64,000 bases of DNA from NCBI GenBank assembly GCA_017465055.1, contig JAFTWZ010000005.1, positions 1-64,000 on the forward strand. The letters are read 5' to 3'. Position numbers and translations under genes: made by a program. Within the stretch, counting starts at the first letter, position 1. Every line of letters begins with the position of its first letter. The notes under the pieces are model-generated. The model had not been told where the DNA came from. It saw only the letters and a program-made list of their open reading frames with translations, and searched no databases. This document shows positions 28,542 to 36,970 of this stretch, piece by piece. This DNA comes from Alistipes sp. (GTDB lineage: Bacteria > Bacteroidota > Bacteroidia > Bacteroidales > Rikenellaceae).

Positions 28542-30116
28542 TTAATTCACCTTCTCGACATTACCATCGAGGTCGAGGTGTTCGAATTGTTGGCGAGCGC
28601 CTCGGTTTTCGCTCTCGATCATCTGGCGCAGTGCCTCGGGGTCGCTATTAAAGATATCCATCTTACCAAACTGGTCGGCATAGCCATCGCCCTCCTCCAT
28701 AAAGCAACGCTTATCCTCGGCCGTAAGTTCGCGGTCGGGCTCAATCTCATCCTTGAGAGCCTTAGCCAAATCACGAGCAATGAGCAGATGAGCGCTATGG
28801 TAGACGAGCACCTCGTAGCTGATACGCACGGTAAGAGCGTTACACTCATCACCGCCACCCATACGGCACATAATATTGCTGCGACTGACACTCTTGAGAA
28901 TGTTATTATCGTCGAGTCGAATCTCTATAGGCCTCTCCGAGCCATTGATCGAGACGTTACGCTGGCCAATGGTAGCGTTAATAGCCTGGAGAATATTCTG
29001 TAGCATCTGCTCGCTATCGCTAAGCACCGTGCTACCATACTCTACCCCACCAACCGTAAGACGCGGAAGCAGCCTCTTGCTATCGGTAGCCAAGCGCCAC
29101 AGGTGCATCTGGCAATCCGAAGACTTCGTAGTCGCCATAATAAAGATAAACCAGTGCTTGCGCCCTGCAGCCTCCGACTTATGCTTAAGACCCCGAAGGT
29201 CGTCCATAAAGTGCAGAGCCTGGGACTCGACATCCTCCTTAATGTCGTAATCGCCAATAAGCCCGAGCTTCGACTTCTGCATAGTGTAGAAGCCAAATGG
29301 ATCGTCGGGATTGGGCGTAAGCTCCTTGCTCACGTAGTTAAAGCCTCCCATAGCCGCGAGGCTGAAGGCAAAGTTACCCGTACCCAGCTCGGTAACGGCC
29401 GCAGGAGCTACGATAGTGACGTCGGAGCCTCGGTCAATAAAGCAGCCGTACTCCCTATTCAGAGGGAAGTGAACGACAACAATCCTATCCTGAGGATTAT
29501 CATCCACACGCTTTGTCGAGGCCATATTCATAAGACGCATATCGGGGCAATTGTTCACCGCCGCGATTATCTCGTCCTCGGTAAGGCCCAGCTTGACGCG
29601 AATGTCGTCCATCGACCTAAAGCGTGGCACGCCCTTCAACGTAACCTTAAGGCCCTTAGCGTTGGCAAACCACGATGCCGACTGAGCTATACGGCGAAAA
29701 CGCTTGTGCAGCAGCAAGCTATTCTTTGCGGTCTTCTCCTCCTCCTTCTGCTCCTCTATAGCGCTGATAAGGCCCGAGCCGACAAGTCCTGCAGGGACGG
29801 CGAAGATGGCGATACCGAGGATGCCGACCATAGTACCCACAACCTGTCCTAAGATTGTCTGGGGTGCCATAGCCACATCGGCAGGGTCGTCGACATACTT
29901 GACGATGGTCCACACCAACGCATCCCACAACGTATAGGCATCGTTGGTGCTATGCTCGGCAATCCACATAACCACAGCAAAGATGATGGTCATAAAGAGG
30001 AGTATTACCAGCGATACACCTATCTCGCGACGCGTAATCTCATAGGCCTTCTTAAAGAGGTAGAGGCCATTTAAATACTTTAGTTTCATACATCTCGAGA
30101 ATTTATCAGCATACAT
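28542..30116 (-). CDS. K+-channel-like membrane protein with non-canonical pore loop
   Basis: A 524-residue protein (the ATG nine codons in, at 30087-30089, is an alternative start). Residues about 33-55 are a first helix, the segment WDALVWTIVKYVDDP is a pore-loop-like stretch, and residues about 85-112 form a second helix ending in FAVPAGLVGSG. This is the two-helix ion-channel pattern, but the potassium filter TVGYGD is replaced by IVKYVDD. The long cytosolic C terminus (about residues 115-524) is not recognised and has no obvious RCK fold. It is the last gene of the operon with three lipoproteins (21 bp after the previous stop). Confidence 0.7.
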   Translation of the reverse strand: MYADKFSRCMKLKYLNGLYLFKKAYEITRREIGVSLVILLFMTIIFAVVMWIAEHSTNDAYTLWDALVWTIVKYVDDPADVAMAPQTILGQVVGTMVGILGIAIFAVPAGLVGSGLISAIEEQKEEEKTAKNSLLLHKRFRRIAQSASWFANAKGLKVTLKGVPRFRSMDDIRVKLGLTEDEIIAAVNNCPDMRLMNMASTKRVDDNPQDRIVVVHFPLNREYGCFIDRGSDVTIVAPAAVTELGTGNFAFSLAAMGGFNYVSKELTPNPDDPFGFYTMQKSKLGLIGDYDIKEDVESQALHFMDDLRGLKHKSEAAGRKHWFIFIMATTKSSDCQMHLWRLATDSKRLLPRLTVGGVEYGSTVLSDSEQMLQNILQAINATIGQRNVSINGSERPIEIRLDDNNILKSVSRSNIMCRMGGGDECNALTVRISYEVLVYHSAHLLIARDLAKALKDEIEPDRELTAEDKRCFMEEGDGYADQFGKMDIFNSDPEALRQMIESENRGARQQFEHLDLDGNVEKVN

Positions 30117-30136
30117 ATGCCTACAATAGCACGGCT

Positions 30137-31396
30137 CTACTTCTGCTCTTCTCTACGCTTATCCAAGCCCTCTTTGATGATACCACCAGCTGTGTCGGCA
30201 ACGGTAAATAGGCGCTCGAAAGTGCCACCTATAGCGTAGCTGATGGTCTGCAACAGACCTCGCTCCTGTTTAGGAGCTGCCGATGATGCAGCAACCGAGG
30301 CATCATACTCATACTGAGCCTTAATCTTCTCGGACTCTAAAGCTGCCAGCTGCTCCTCGTGGGCATAGAGCATCTTAAGCTCCTCGAGCTCGGCTGCAGC
30401 CTTAGCTGCCTCAGCCGCCCGGGCAGCCTCGGCCTCACGAGCCGCCTCGGCCTCAAGGGCCTCGCGACGATCAGCACACTTGCTACTATACTCCGCAAAT
30501 GCCGTCTTGGCATTCTCGTAGTATGGGCTATCGATAGGTATAAGCTCGAAATATGCACCGACCGCAGGGTTAAACTCATCGCCCAGCTTAGCGATAAGGG
30601 CCTCCATAGAGGCCAACGTCGTGGTGGCCTTCTGGTGGAGCATCTTCTCGGTTAGAGGCGTCTGCTTCTCTGCAACATACTTATAGGTCTCGGTGGCCTG
30701 CTCGGGGATGCTATTCAGAATAGCCAGTGCAAGAGCATAGTCGCCAGCACTCTCAGCACCCTCAACGTAGTTCTTGATTACGTGGAGGTTGTCGTTATAC
30801 CAGCCTATGATACGCTCCGAGGCGGTAGCGAGCATAGACTGCAGCGCTGCGGTATTCTTAATCTCGCCTACGGCATTAAGCGCGGCCTCTCTGAAAGTAT
30901 TGCCAACGCCTACAACCTCCTGCGACGCTGTAGCATATACATCGCCCGTGACGTTGTTAACAACGCTAAACTGCAACTCGTACTTAAGCGTCATCTTCTG
31001 AGGAGCGGTGCTGGTAGCCACGCGGCCCGTCTCGACAATCTTGACGCCACAGACGAATGTACCGTCACCGATACCACTGATGCCATTCTGCGAGGTTATC
31101 TGCAACAGACGCATACTAACTCTATCGGCAACGTCGCTTGTAATGTCGCCCTCGATAGCGGGCTGAGCGATAGCGAGGCGCAGGCTACGCTCCGAGAAGA
31201 GTGTACCGAAATCGACATCCTGCTCGGCACGCTTAGCAGCAAGAGCTGCGGCACGCTCCGACTCCGTAAGGCTCGACTTGCGCCCCTCGGGGTTAAACTT
31301 TGTACCGCCTTTATTGCTGCCACCGCTATTGCCTCCGCAGGCGGTAACAAGAGTAGCTACCGCCAGCACGGCTAATGTATAGATTATCTTCTTCAT
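30137..31396 (-). CDS. Lipoprotein with LPP20/CsgG-like domain and Ala/Glu-rich coiled coil
   Basis: A 419-residue protein with a lipobox Cys at about residue 20 (TLVTACGGN). Residues about 65-200 resemble the CsgG/LPP20/FlgT-type fold: RMSMRLL-like VSMRLLQITSQNGIS, then FVCGVKIVETGRV, then VVGVGNTFREAALNAV. From about residue 300 the chain is rich in Ala and Glu with a heptad character, then ends with a short amphipathic region. The domain assignment is by pattern only. It lies third in the operon, between the DUF6175-like lipoprotein and the channel gene, suggesting a joint envelope function. Confidence 0.65.
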   Translation of the reverse strand: MKKIIYTLAVLAVATLVTACGGNSGGSNKGGTKFNPEGRKSSLTESERAAALAAKRAEQDVDFGTLFSERSLRLAIAQPAIEGDITSDVADRVSMRLLQITSQNGISGIGDGTFVCGVKIVETGRVATSTAPQKMTLKYELQFSVVNNVTGDVYATASQEVVGVGNTFREAALNAVGEIKNTAALQSMLATASERIIGWYNDNLHVIKNYVEGAESAGDYALALAILNSIPEQATETYKYVAEKQTPLTEKMLHQKATTTLASMEALIAKLGDEFNPAVGAYFELIPIDSPYYENAKTAFAEYSSKCADRREALEAEAAREAEAARAAEAAKAAAELEELKMLYAHEEQLAALESEKIKAQYEYDASVAASSAAPKQERGLLQTISYAIGGTFERLFTVADTAGGIIKEGLDKRREEQK

Positions 31397-31423
31397 TGCA
31401 TAAACATTTTAAGGGTTTATAGA

Positions 31424-32470
31424 CTACTGCTCCTCGATAACGAGTACCGCCTCACCAAGACCCTGAGACTTGTTAGTAACCTTAAGACCGAGGTTCTGGC
31501 GGAGGCTACGTGCCAAATCGCGAGTCCAGTCGTATACGCCATACTGCGTACCATCCTCGTTGATAAGGCGTATGCGGCAGTTGACAAACGAGAGCTCCTT
31601 GTCGGTATTCATCTGCATCTTGTAGGCTCCCTTGACAGTGTGAGTCTTGACAAAGTCGATAATCCAATCGGCGTAGGTGTCGCCCTCGATGCTTAGATCC
31701 GAGAGGTTAAGGCCGCTACCATTGAGTACCGTGATGCGTACCGAGATATCGCGACCACGAGTGAGGATATCGCTGAAGTACTGCATTATATCGCCCTGGA
31801 ATTTAGCCATATTGGCGTCGATGTGCTTCGAGATAGCATCGATAACCGTAGTGCCTGAGATGCTATTGCCGCTAATCGTTGCCACCACCTTGCTCGAGTA
31901 TGCGTCGATAGCGTTGAGCGTATAGTTAAGGCTCTTTGTCGCTGGCTGCTGGCTGTAGTTATGCCCCACCATACTCATCTGCTGGTTGTTAAGCACGTCG
32001 TAGTTGAGCTCGAGGATGATATCGGGACGTGCCGTAGTGAGCAACATAGTCTTGGCATCCTTATCGAAGCCATCGGCCATATCGAGAGCATCCTGATTGT
32101 TGAGCTGCTTGAGCGTCTGCTCCAAGTCGCTCAGTGGGTAGTTCTGAGCATTGAAGTGGTTCTGGATGGCGGCATAAAGCTGCTTGGCATTGCCATCCTT
32201 AAGCAGGTAGCCAGCATAGTCGCGCGTGGTGAACTGACGACCATCGATGCTATTGACCTTGAGACAGCCGAGTGCCTGCAGGGTCTGGTCACCTGGGAAT
32301 ATCATAATCGTTGGGCGAGCCTGCTCGATAGCGCTCACAGCACTACTCTCATAGGCCAACATATCGCCTGAAGCGCCCTCGGTAAGGCTATTCTTTGAGA
32401 CATTGCCTCCGCAGCCAACGGCCAAGAGCGCGAGGATAAATGCCGATGCAAATAGTAGATTCTTTTTCAT
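31424..32470 (-). CDS. DUF6175-like lipoprotein
   Basis: A 348-residue protein with lipobox Cys at about residue 20 (LLAVGCGGN). The segments RPTIMIFPGDQTLQ (about 52-65), YPLSDLEQTLKQL and ARPDIILELNYDV recall the Bacteroidales DUF6175 family; I am only moderately sure of the number. Like the next gene's product it has strand/helix order similar to CsgG-type secretion lipoproteins. It is second in the operon, 28 bp after the first lipoprotein gene and 27 bp before the LPP20-like one. Confidence 0.65.
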   Translation of the reverse strand: MKKNLLFASAFILALLAVGCGGNVSKNSLTEGASGDMLAYESSAVSAIEQARPTIMIFPGDQTLQALGCLKVNSIDGRQFTTRDYAGYLLKDGNAKQLYAAIQNHFNAQNYPLSDLEQTLKQLNNQDALDMADGFDKDAKTMLLTTARPDIILELNYDVLNNQQMSMVGHNYSQQPATKSLNYTLNAIDAYSSKVVATISGNSISGTTVIDAISKHIDANMAKFQGDIMQYFSDILTRGRDISVRITVLNGSGLNLSDLSIEGDTYADWIIDFVKTHTVKGAYKMQMNTDKELSFVNCRIRLINEDGTQYGVYDWTRDLARSLRQNLGLKVTNKSQGLGEAVLVIEEQ

Positions 32471-32498
32471 TGTTATTCGATTTTTACGTTAGACAATA

Positions 32499-33509
32499 CT
32501 ACAATAAAAGCTGCTTTGCGGTTTTGATATCCTCGGTGTTATCTGCAGTGACCTGAAACGCATTGTATACCGAGCTATTGGTCGACTTCTCGACAACAGT
32601 GCACCAATCACCGAGGTTTGCGCAGTTGAGGTTTGGCTTAACCTTGTTGACCATCGAGGCAGCCACGTCGCGCTTACCCACCTCGACAAGGATAGAGATA
32701 ACGTTGATAACCACGTTGTTATACTTCTTTACGCCATCGATATACTCCTGATACTTACCATCGAGCTCGCCATAGTGATCCGACTTAATCATACCCGTAG
32801 CAGGCATCGTGGGCAGCTGCTTTGCTGCATCGCCGATAATGGTAGTAATCTGCTTCTCGAAGCCTGCGTAATCGAACTTAGCCCAGAGCTTGAGAGCCGC
32901 CTCGTCGGTGCTCATATTTGGAGCTACGGCCATCATCTTACTAAACAGGTCCTTATCGTTGTTCTCGGTACAGTAAGTTACCGCCAAGCTACGAACATTG
33001 GCACTGCTAAGGTTCTGGAGTAGGAAATCGCGAAATTTAACCTGATTGTTAGCATAGTAGGCCGCAATATTATCACATATAGTACGTGTAAAATCTTTAT
33101 CGGGATAGGCTATAACCAGGCGGTCGACCATCAAATCGTTGCCCATACTTATTGCTAAGTCGATAGCGTCGTCGCAATACTCCACGAGCTTACTCTTGTC
33201 TATGTCATTCTGCTTGAAGAGGAAGATAATACGGTTAATACTCTGCTCATCACCCATACTAACGAGGTAGGTAAGCTCCTGCCTAAAGATATACTCCTCG
33301 GCCTCGGCTACCTTAGACGCATTAAACACATCCTCCTCCATCTGTGCCAAGAAGCGGTGTGCTACATCGAAGCGCGCAGCACTGCACGCATCCTTATAGT
33401 TCTTGAAACCCTCGATAGGCTCAACACCATCAACATTAGCTGCTGGTCCACCAAAGCAGCTAACCATAATTACGGCAATTGCCGAAAATAGAAAAAACTT
33501 TGTCTTCAT
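32499..33509 (-). CDS. Helical lipoprotein, function unknown, operon leader
   Basis: A 336-residue protein with a lipobox Cys at about residue 18 (VIMVSCFGG). The rest is mostly helical with weak repeats (EYCDDAIDLAISMGNDLMVDRLV, then similar helix pairs), suggestive of a solenoid, but I do not recognise a family. It is the first gene of the lipoprotein/channel operon and has a canonical promoter at 33534-33563. A striking inverted repeat lies further upstream. Confidence 0.75.
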   Translation of the reverse strand: MKTKFFLFSAIAVIMVSCFGGPAANVDGVEPIEGFKNYKDACSAARFDVAHRFLAQMEEDVFNASKVAEAEEYIFRQELTYLVSMGDEQSINRIIFLFKQNDIDKSKLVEYCDDAIDLAISMGNDLMVDRLVIAYPDKDFTRTICDNIAAYYANNQVKFRDFLLQNLSSANVRSLAVTYCTENNDKDLFSKMMAVAPNMSTDEAALKLWAKFDYAGFEKQITTIIGDAAKQLPTMPATGMIKSDHYGELDGKYQEYIDGVKKYNNVVINVISILVEVGKRDVAASMVNKVKPNLNCANLGDWCTVVEKSTNSSVYNAFQVTADNTEDIKTAKQLLL

Positions 33510-33533
33510 CTGTTATAATTTTGATTAGTTAAG

Positions 33534-33563
33534 CAAAGGTAACAAAATTCCGTAGAAAAACAA
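33534..33563 (-). promoter_or_regulatory. Promoter of the lipoprotein/channel operon
   Basis: On the minus strand TTG (33561-33563), 19 bp of spacing, then TACCTTTG (33534-33541), matching the Bacteroidetes promoter. The start codon lies 24 bp further. Confidence 0.7.
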
Positions 33564-33585
33564 TGGTGTCATCCACTTTAAATAA

Positions 33586-33639
33586 TAACATTTGTCACCG
33601 TGACAAAATCCTATGGGAATGCCACGGTGACAAATATTA
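33586..33639. promoter_or_regulatory. Inverted repeat / operator upstream of the lipoprotein operon promoter
   Basis: Seventeen-bp arms (33586-33602 and 33623-33639, one mismatch) built from TTTGTCACCGTG and its inverse enclose a 20-bp spacer. The first arm also forms its own perfect palindrome TTTGTCACCGTGACAAA (33591-33607). It sits just upstream of the -33 element, a position suited to an activator or repressor. Confidence 0.6.
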
Positions 33640-33706
33640 ATGTTTCAATAGTTATCGTTCCACGTATCTAACCAATGTAGACGGCCGTGTAGCAGAGGAG
33701 TAACGC

Positions 33707-33997
33707 CTACCTGCGGCGTGCCCAGGTCTCCTGCAGGATGCCGAAGATTATGGCTACGCCAACAATAACACCTGCAAGGATATTGTGACAACTCTCGAAG
33801 ATAACCATAAAGGGTATTATCAGCGCTATAATAATGAGCACAGCGCCCGTAACCACACGCAGGCGCAGGAGGTTATATCGCTCGCTATTGCGTCGATATT
33901 GCTTGATAGCCCAGTCGGCCCTGCCAAATATTATAGCCACGCCAAGCATCGCAAGCAGCAGCGTGACAACAACCATTATAATAATATCAACATTCAT
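33707..33997 (-). CDS. Small membrane protein, DUF3784-like
   Basis: A 96-residue protein with three hydrophobic segments (about 3-24, 46-66 and 70-88) and the loop GRADWAIKQYRRNSERYN between the first two, which resembles DUF3784 proteins. It is a paralogue of the 98-residue protein at 35605-35901 (GRADW/GRGDW, RLR(V/I)V, WAR(R/N)R at the end). It is the last gene of the SPFH operon, 32 bp after the S41 protease gene. Confidence 0.65.
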   Translation of the reverse strand: MNVDIIIMVVVTLLLAMLGVAIIFGRADWAIKQYRRNSERYNLLRLRVVTGAVLIIIALIIPFMVIFESCHNILAGVIVGVAIIFGILQETWARRR

Positions 33998-34029
33998 ATC
34001 GAGAACGGTTTAGTTTAGTTTAGTTTAGT

Positions 34030-35577
34030 CTATTCCATTGCGGGGCGGTAGATAGTATCCCAGAGGTAGCTATCATCCTCGCTCTTAGTGTCAGCCTTGC
34101 GCTGTTTACTATAGTTACGCACTATCCACTCCCAGAGCAGGTCGCACTCTGTATTACGCAGGTCAATATCAACATCTGGCACGATATAGTCCGTATCGCG
34201 AGCCTCCGCGTCGGGGCGCACAAAGCGCTTATGGCTAACGGTAGCGATGGTCTTGGTATTGGGCAGCGTGCAGTAAAGCAAATCTCCGTAGTGGCTGGGC
34301 CTGCCTCCCGAGGGCTGGCCAACGATAATGCCTATGCCATTGTCGCGCGCCATAGTAAGAAGCAGCGTGGCGCTACTAAACGACTCTCTACCCTCGACGA
34401 AGATGACATTACCACGGAATATACGCTCCGCATCGCGATTTAGGATATGTCGCGTAGAGTCCTGCGAAGGCTCAACATCTCCACTCTGCTTGCGATTATG
34501 GTCAAAGCGCCACATATCATAGATTTCGCCAAGCTCAAGAGGCCTATCATCGTAGGTAAACTCGCGATAGTAAGGATATGTGGCATAGAGTAGCTCCGAG
34601 GTACGCACCTCGACACCATAAGTCTTAAGCTCCGCGACTGGATATAGCCACGAGAGAAGTACATCGCCTAAGGCACTATTACCTCCACCGTTATACTGAA
34701 GGTCAACAACAAGCGTCTTGACGCCCTTAGCCTCGATTTCGGCCATCATATCCTCAACGAACGTATCGAAGCGCGCCAACTGCTTATATTGAGGCAACGT
34801 AACCCTATCGGCAAACTGATTGAACTGCAAGTAGCAGATACTCTCATCGTCGAATATGGTGTAGTCAAATAGCACGTTACGTCTATCAGTTACTCGCGCG
34901 CCATCACTCTGCAGTTGCGCTATTTTGAGCGTGTTGCGCTGTATGGGAGCAACCTCGACGGTTGTGCCATCGGTAAGCGTAAGACTAAGGCTCTCATCGC
35001 TCATACCGAGTAGCGACCAGAACTCCGTAAACATAAAGTAGTCCTTGACAAGATTCTCGAAGTTGACCCTGTTGTCGGCACTCACAATCTCGCGAGCACT
35101 ATGTAGCACCTTACGAAGCGGATATCCGTTGATATGGGTCACACTCTTGCCAAGAAGTTCGCTAAGCTCCTCCGAGGTGACATCTATAATAGCAGACTTA
35201 TCGCCATCTATGGCCATTCGCACTGGAAATATCGTATTCATATTTGTCCAGTACGATATCGCCGTATGTCCATCGCCAAGCTCGGCAGCAAGCCTTGCTA
35301 ACATAAGTTTAAAGTCGGCATCATCGCCAAGCGTAGTACACTCCTTATAGCTCTTACGCACCTCACGCATAAGCTCCTTACGGTGCTTAGCATCGGCATA
35401 GTATGGGTGGACGGTTGCGAGCATATCGGCATATAGAAGCAGGTCTTGCTGGTAAGCATTACCCTCCTGATACTCCCTCGTAGCCTCCACTTCTGGATTA
35501 CGATACTCCGAAATGTTCTGCGCACTCAGCGTAGCCACGGCAACCATAGAGAGCAGTGTTAACAATATCTTTTTCAT
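34030..35577 (-). CDS. Secreted S41-family peptidase
   Basis: A 515-residue protein with a signal peptide (MKKILLTLLSMVAVATLSAQ). The S41 core is visible in TLVVDLQYNGGGNS (about residue 290), ESFSSATLLL with the catalytic Ser (about residue 400), and GIIVGQPSGGRPSHYGD. No PDZ domain is obvious. The lack of a CtpA-like Lys in the usual place suggests the tricorn/IRBP-type S41 branch. It lies between small membrane protein genes (28 bp after one, 32 bp before the next), so it may process a membrane substrate made by the operon (inference). Confidence 0.85.
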   Translation of the reverse strand: MKKILLTLLSMVAVATLSAQNISEYRNPEVEATREYQEGNAYQQDLLLYADMLATVHPYYADAKHRKELMREVRKSYKECTTLGDDADFKLMLARLAAELGDGHTAISYWTNMNTIFPVRMAIDGDKSAIIDVTSEELSELLGKSVTHINGYPLRKVLHSAREIVSADNRVNFENLVKDYFMFTEFWSLLGMSDESLSLTLTDGTTVEVAPIQRNTLKIAQLQSDGARVTDRRNVLFDYTIFDDESICYLQFNQFADRVTLPQYKQLARFDTFVEDMMAEIEAKGVKTLVVDLQYNGGGNSALGDVLLSWLYPVAELKTYGVEVRTSELLYATYPYYREFTYDDRPLELGEIYDMWRFDHNRKQSGDVEPSQDSTRHILNRDAERIFRGNVIFVEGRESFSSATLLLTMARDNGIGIIVGQPSGGRPSHYGDLLYCTLPNTKTIATVSHKRFVRPDAEARDTDYIVPDVDIDLRNTECDLLWEWIVRNYSKQRKADTKSEDDSYLWDTIYRPAME

Positions 35578-35604
35578 AGCTTGGTAGGTTTTAGTACTAA
35601 TTAA

Positions 35605-35901
35605 TTATCTGTTTCTTGCCCAGAAGCGGTCAAGAACTCCTCCGCAGATGCCTATAGCTAAGATTATGACAATCGATACCGTCTTGCTAAACTCGAGCCA
35701 TACGTCCAACCACGCAAATAGCAACAAGACGAGGGGCATAACTGCCGAGACGATGCGCAAGCGCTTGATATCATACTTTTCGCCATCATCATCGAAGGCG
35801 ATGGCGCTAATCATCCAGTCGCCACGGCCAAATAGTATTGCTAAACACAGCAACGTAGCCACCAGCGAGGCGGCAATGCTGATTATAAGCCAAATGCTCA
35901 T
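35605..35901 (-). CDS. Small membrane protein, DUF3784-like paralogue
   Basis: A 98-residue protein with three predicted helices and the GRGDWMISA loop. Its similarity to the 96-residue protein downstream suggests a tandem duplication separated by the protease gene. It follows the 101-residue protein by 32 bp. The function is unknown. Confidence 0.65.
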   Translation of the reverse strand: MSIWLIISIAASLVATLLCLAILFGRGDWMISAIAFDDDGEKYDIKRLRIVSAVMPLVLLLFAWLDVWLEFSKTVSIVIILAIGICGGVLDRFWARNR

Positions 35902-35933
35902 ATAAACAAGGTTTTAAGGTTAATCCAACGAGG

Positions 35934-36239
35934 CTAAGCTCTACGAACCCACAACGCCTCCAAAGCAAAATAGAGCAACGCCACCACAACGAGTGCCCAC
36001 TCATAATAGTCTAATGTGCCGATTAAGATAAAGACGAAGAGAAGCACCTCGGCAAGGATTATGTCCGTAGCAAATAGTATTCGCCAACGCTTAACTCGCC
36101 TATCCAGCCTATCGGGTGCAAGGCTATCGGCAGGATAGAACATCGTGTACAACCTATCCAACTTACCCACAAGGGCAAGCACCGCAAGAGCCAAGAGCAA
36201 CAGAGTGCAGAGCGCCAATACAATGATTTTAGTTGTCAT
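35934..36239 (-). CDS. Small membrane protein, divergent member of the same group
   Basis: A 101-residue protein with an N-terminal helix, a LVGKLDRLYTMFYPADS loop, and two further helices ending in ALWVRRA. The layout (helix, G-x-x-D loop, RLDRRVKRWRIL segment, helix pair, basic end) matches the two DUF3784-like paralogues. The gene lies 2 bp after the stop of the upstream gene, so it is tightly coupled. Confidence 0.6.
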   Translation of the reverse strand: MTTKIIVLALCTLLLLALAVLALVGKLDRLYTMFYPADSLAPDRLDRRVKRWRILFATDIILAEVLLFVFILIGTLDYYEWALVVVALLYFALEALWVRRA

Positions 36240-36241
36240 AA

Positions 36242-36760
36242 TTAAAGATATTGTGCCTTACGGCGGTTACGCTCCAAGCGAAGGCGCAAGACAATCTCTT
36301 GTGAGCGGCGGCGGATATAGCGCAGGCGTAGGTAGCAGCCGAGGCACACTATCCACATAAGGACTGAGGCTATAGACAAGTTACGTATAAGGGCCATATC
36401 ATCTACCTCACCAGCCCAATAGAGGGCCCAGGGGAAGAGCAACCACACCAAGGCTATCGCTGCCGAGGCCCACGTAGCCTTCTCCCAGCACGGACGTGGC
36501 GCACGACGTCGAAACTCAAGGTATATTGAGAGCACAAACACCGCAAAACATAGGGCCGAGAAGAGCCACTCAACGTACGGCAAATCGATCTTTTCGATTA
36601 TGCTATCGAAACTCAGCAGTACCATTCCTGCCACCGTAATCATTACCGACGACAGTGTCAACCTACCCTCGTCAGGTGACTTACCGAGGCGGCGGCGTGC
36701 CGCAGAGCCTACAAGGTTGTAACGTCTCTTGAAGAGACTATATCTGTTATTTAGTTTCAT
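36242..36760 (-). CDS. Membrane protein of about 172 residues, unknown function
   Basis: The chosen ATG (36758-36760, MKLNNRYSLFKRR) overlaps the end of the Arc-type regulator gene by 14 bp, a coupling that favours it over the start 16 codons upstream. Four hydrophobic segments are visible (about 36-52, 62-78, 95-111 and 121-140) with very basic N and C termini (RRRSQEIVLRLRLERNRRK). I do not recognise the family. Its place between the regulator and the small membrane proteins suggests a shared envelope role. Confidence 0.65.
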   Translation of the reverse strand: MKLNNRYSLFKRRYNLVGSAARRRLGKSPDEGRLTLSSVMITVAGMVLLSFDSIIEKIDLPYVEWLFSALCFAVFVLSIYLEFRRRAPRPCWEKATWASAAIALVWLLFPWALYWAGEVDDMALIRNLSIASVLMWIVCLGCYLRLRYIRRRSQEIVLRLRLERNRRKAQYL

Positions 36761-36953
36761 TGCTCGTCTCCTCCTTAGTTTGCTTCTTAGCGCGAGGCTT
36801 GCGGCCACTACGCCGCAAGGCCTCGGCTATAATCCATTGCAGCTGACCATTCACCGAACGAAACTCATCCTCGCTCCACTTCTCGAGAGCCTCCATAGTC
36901 TCGCTATCGATGCGTAGCACAAAACTGCGTGTATTTGAATCCTTAGTAGCCAT
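36747..36953 (-). CDS. Arc-type ribbon-helix-helix DNA-binding protein
   Basis: A 68-residue protein starting RSFVLRIDSETMEALEKW, then VNGQLQWIIAEALRR, the ribbon-helix-helix pattern of Arc-like repressors as often found beside SPFH genes in Bacteroidetes. The C terminus is a basic and then acidic tail. It lies 17 bp after the SPFH gene and overlaps the next gene. It may be an autoregulator of the operon, or it may bind DNA near the membrane (inference). Confidence 0.75.
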   Translation of the reverse strand: MATKDSNTRSFVLRIDSETMEALEKWSEDEFRSVNGQLQWIIAEALRRSGRKPRAKKQTKEETSNETK

Positions 36954-36970
36954 AGGGGGAAATGACTCTA

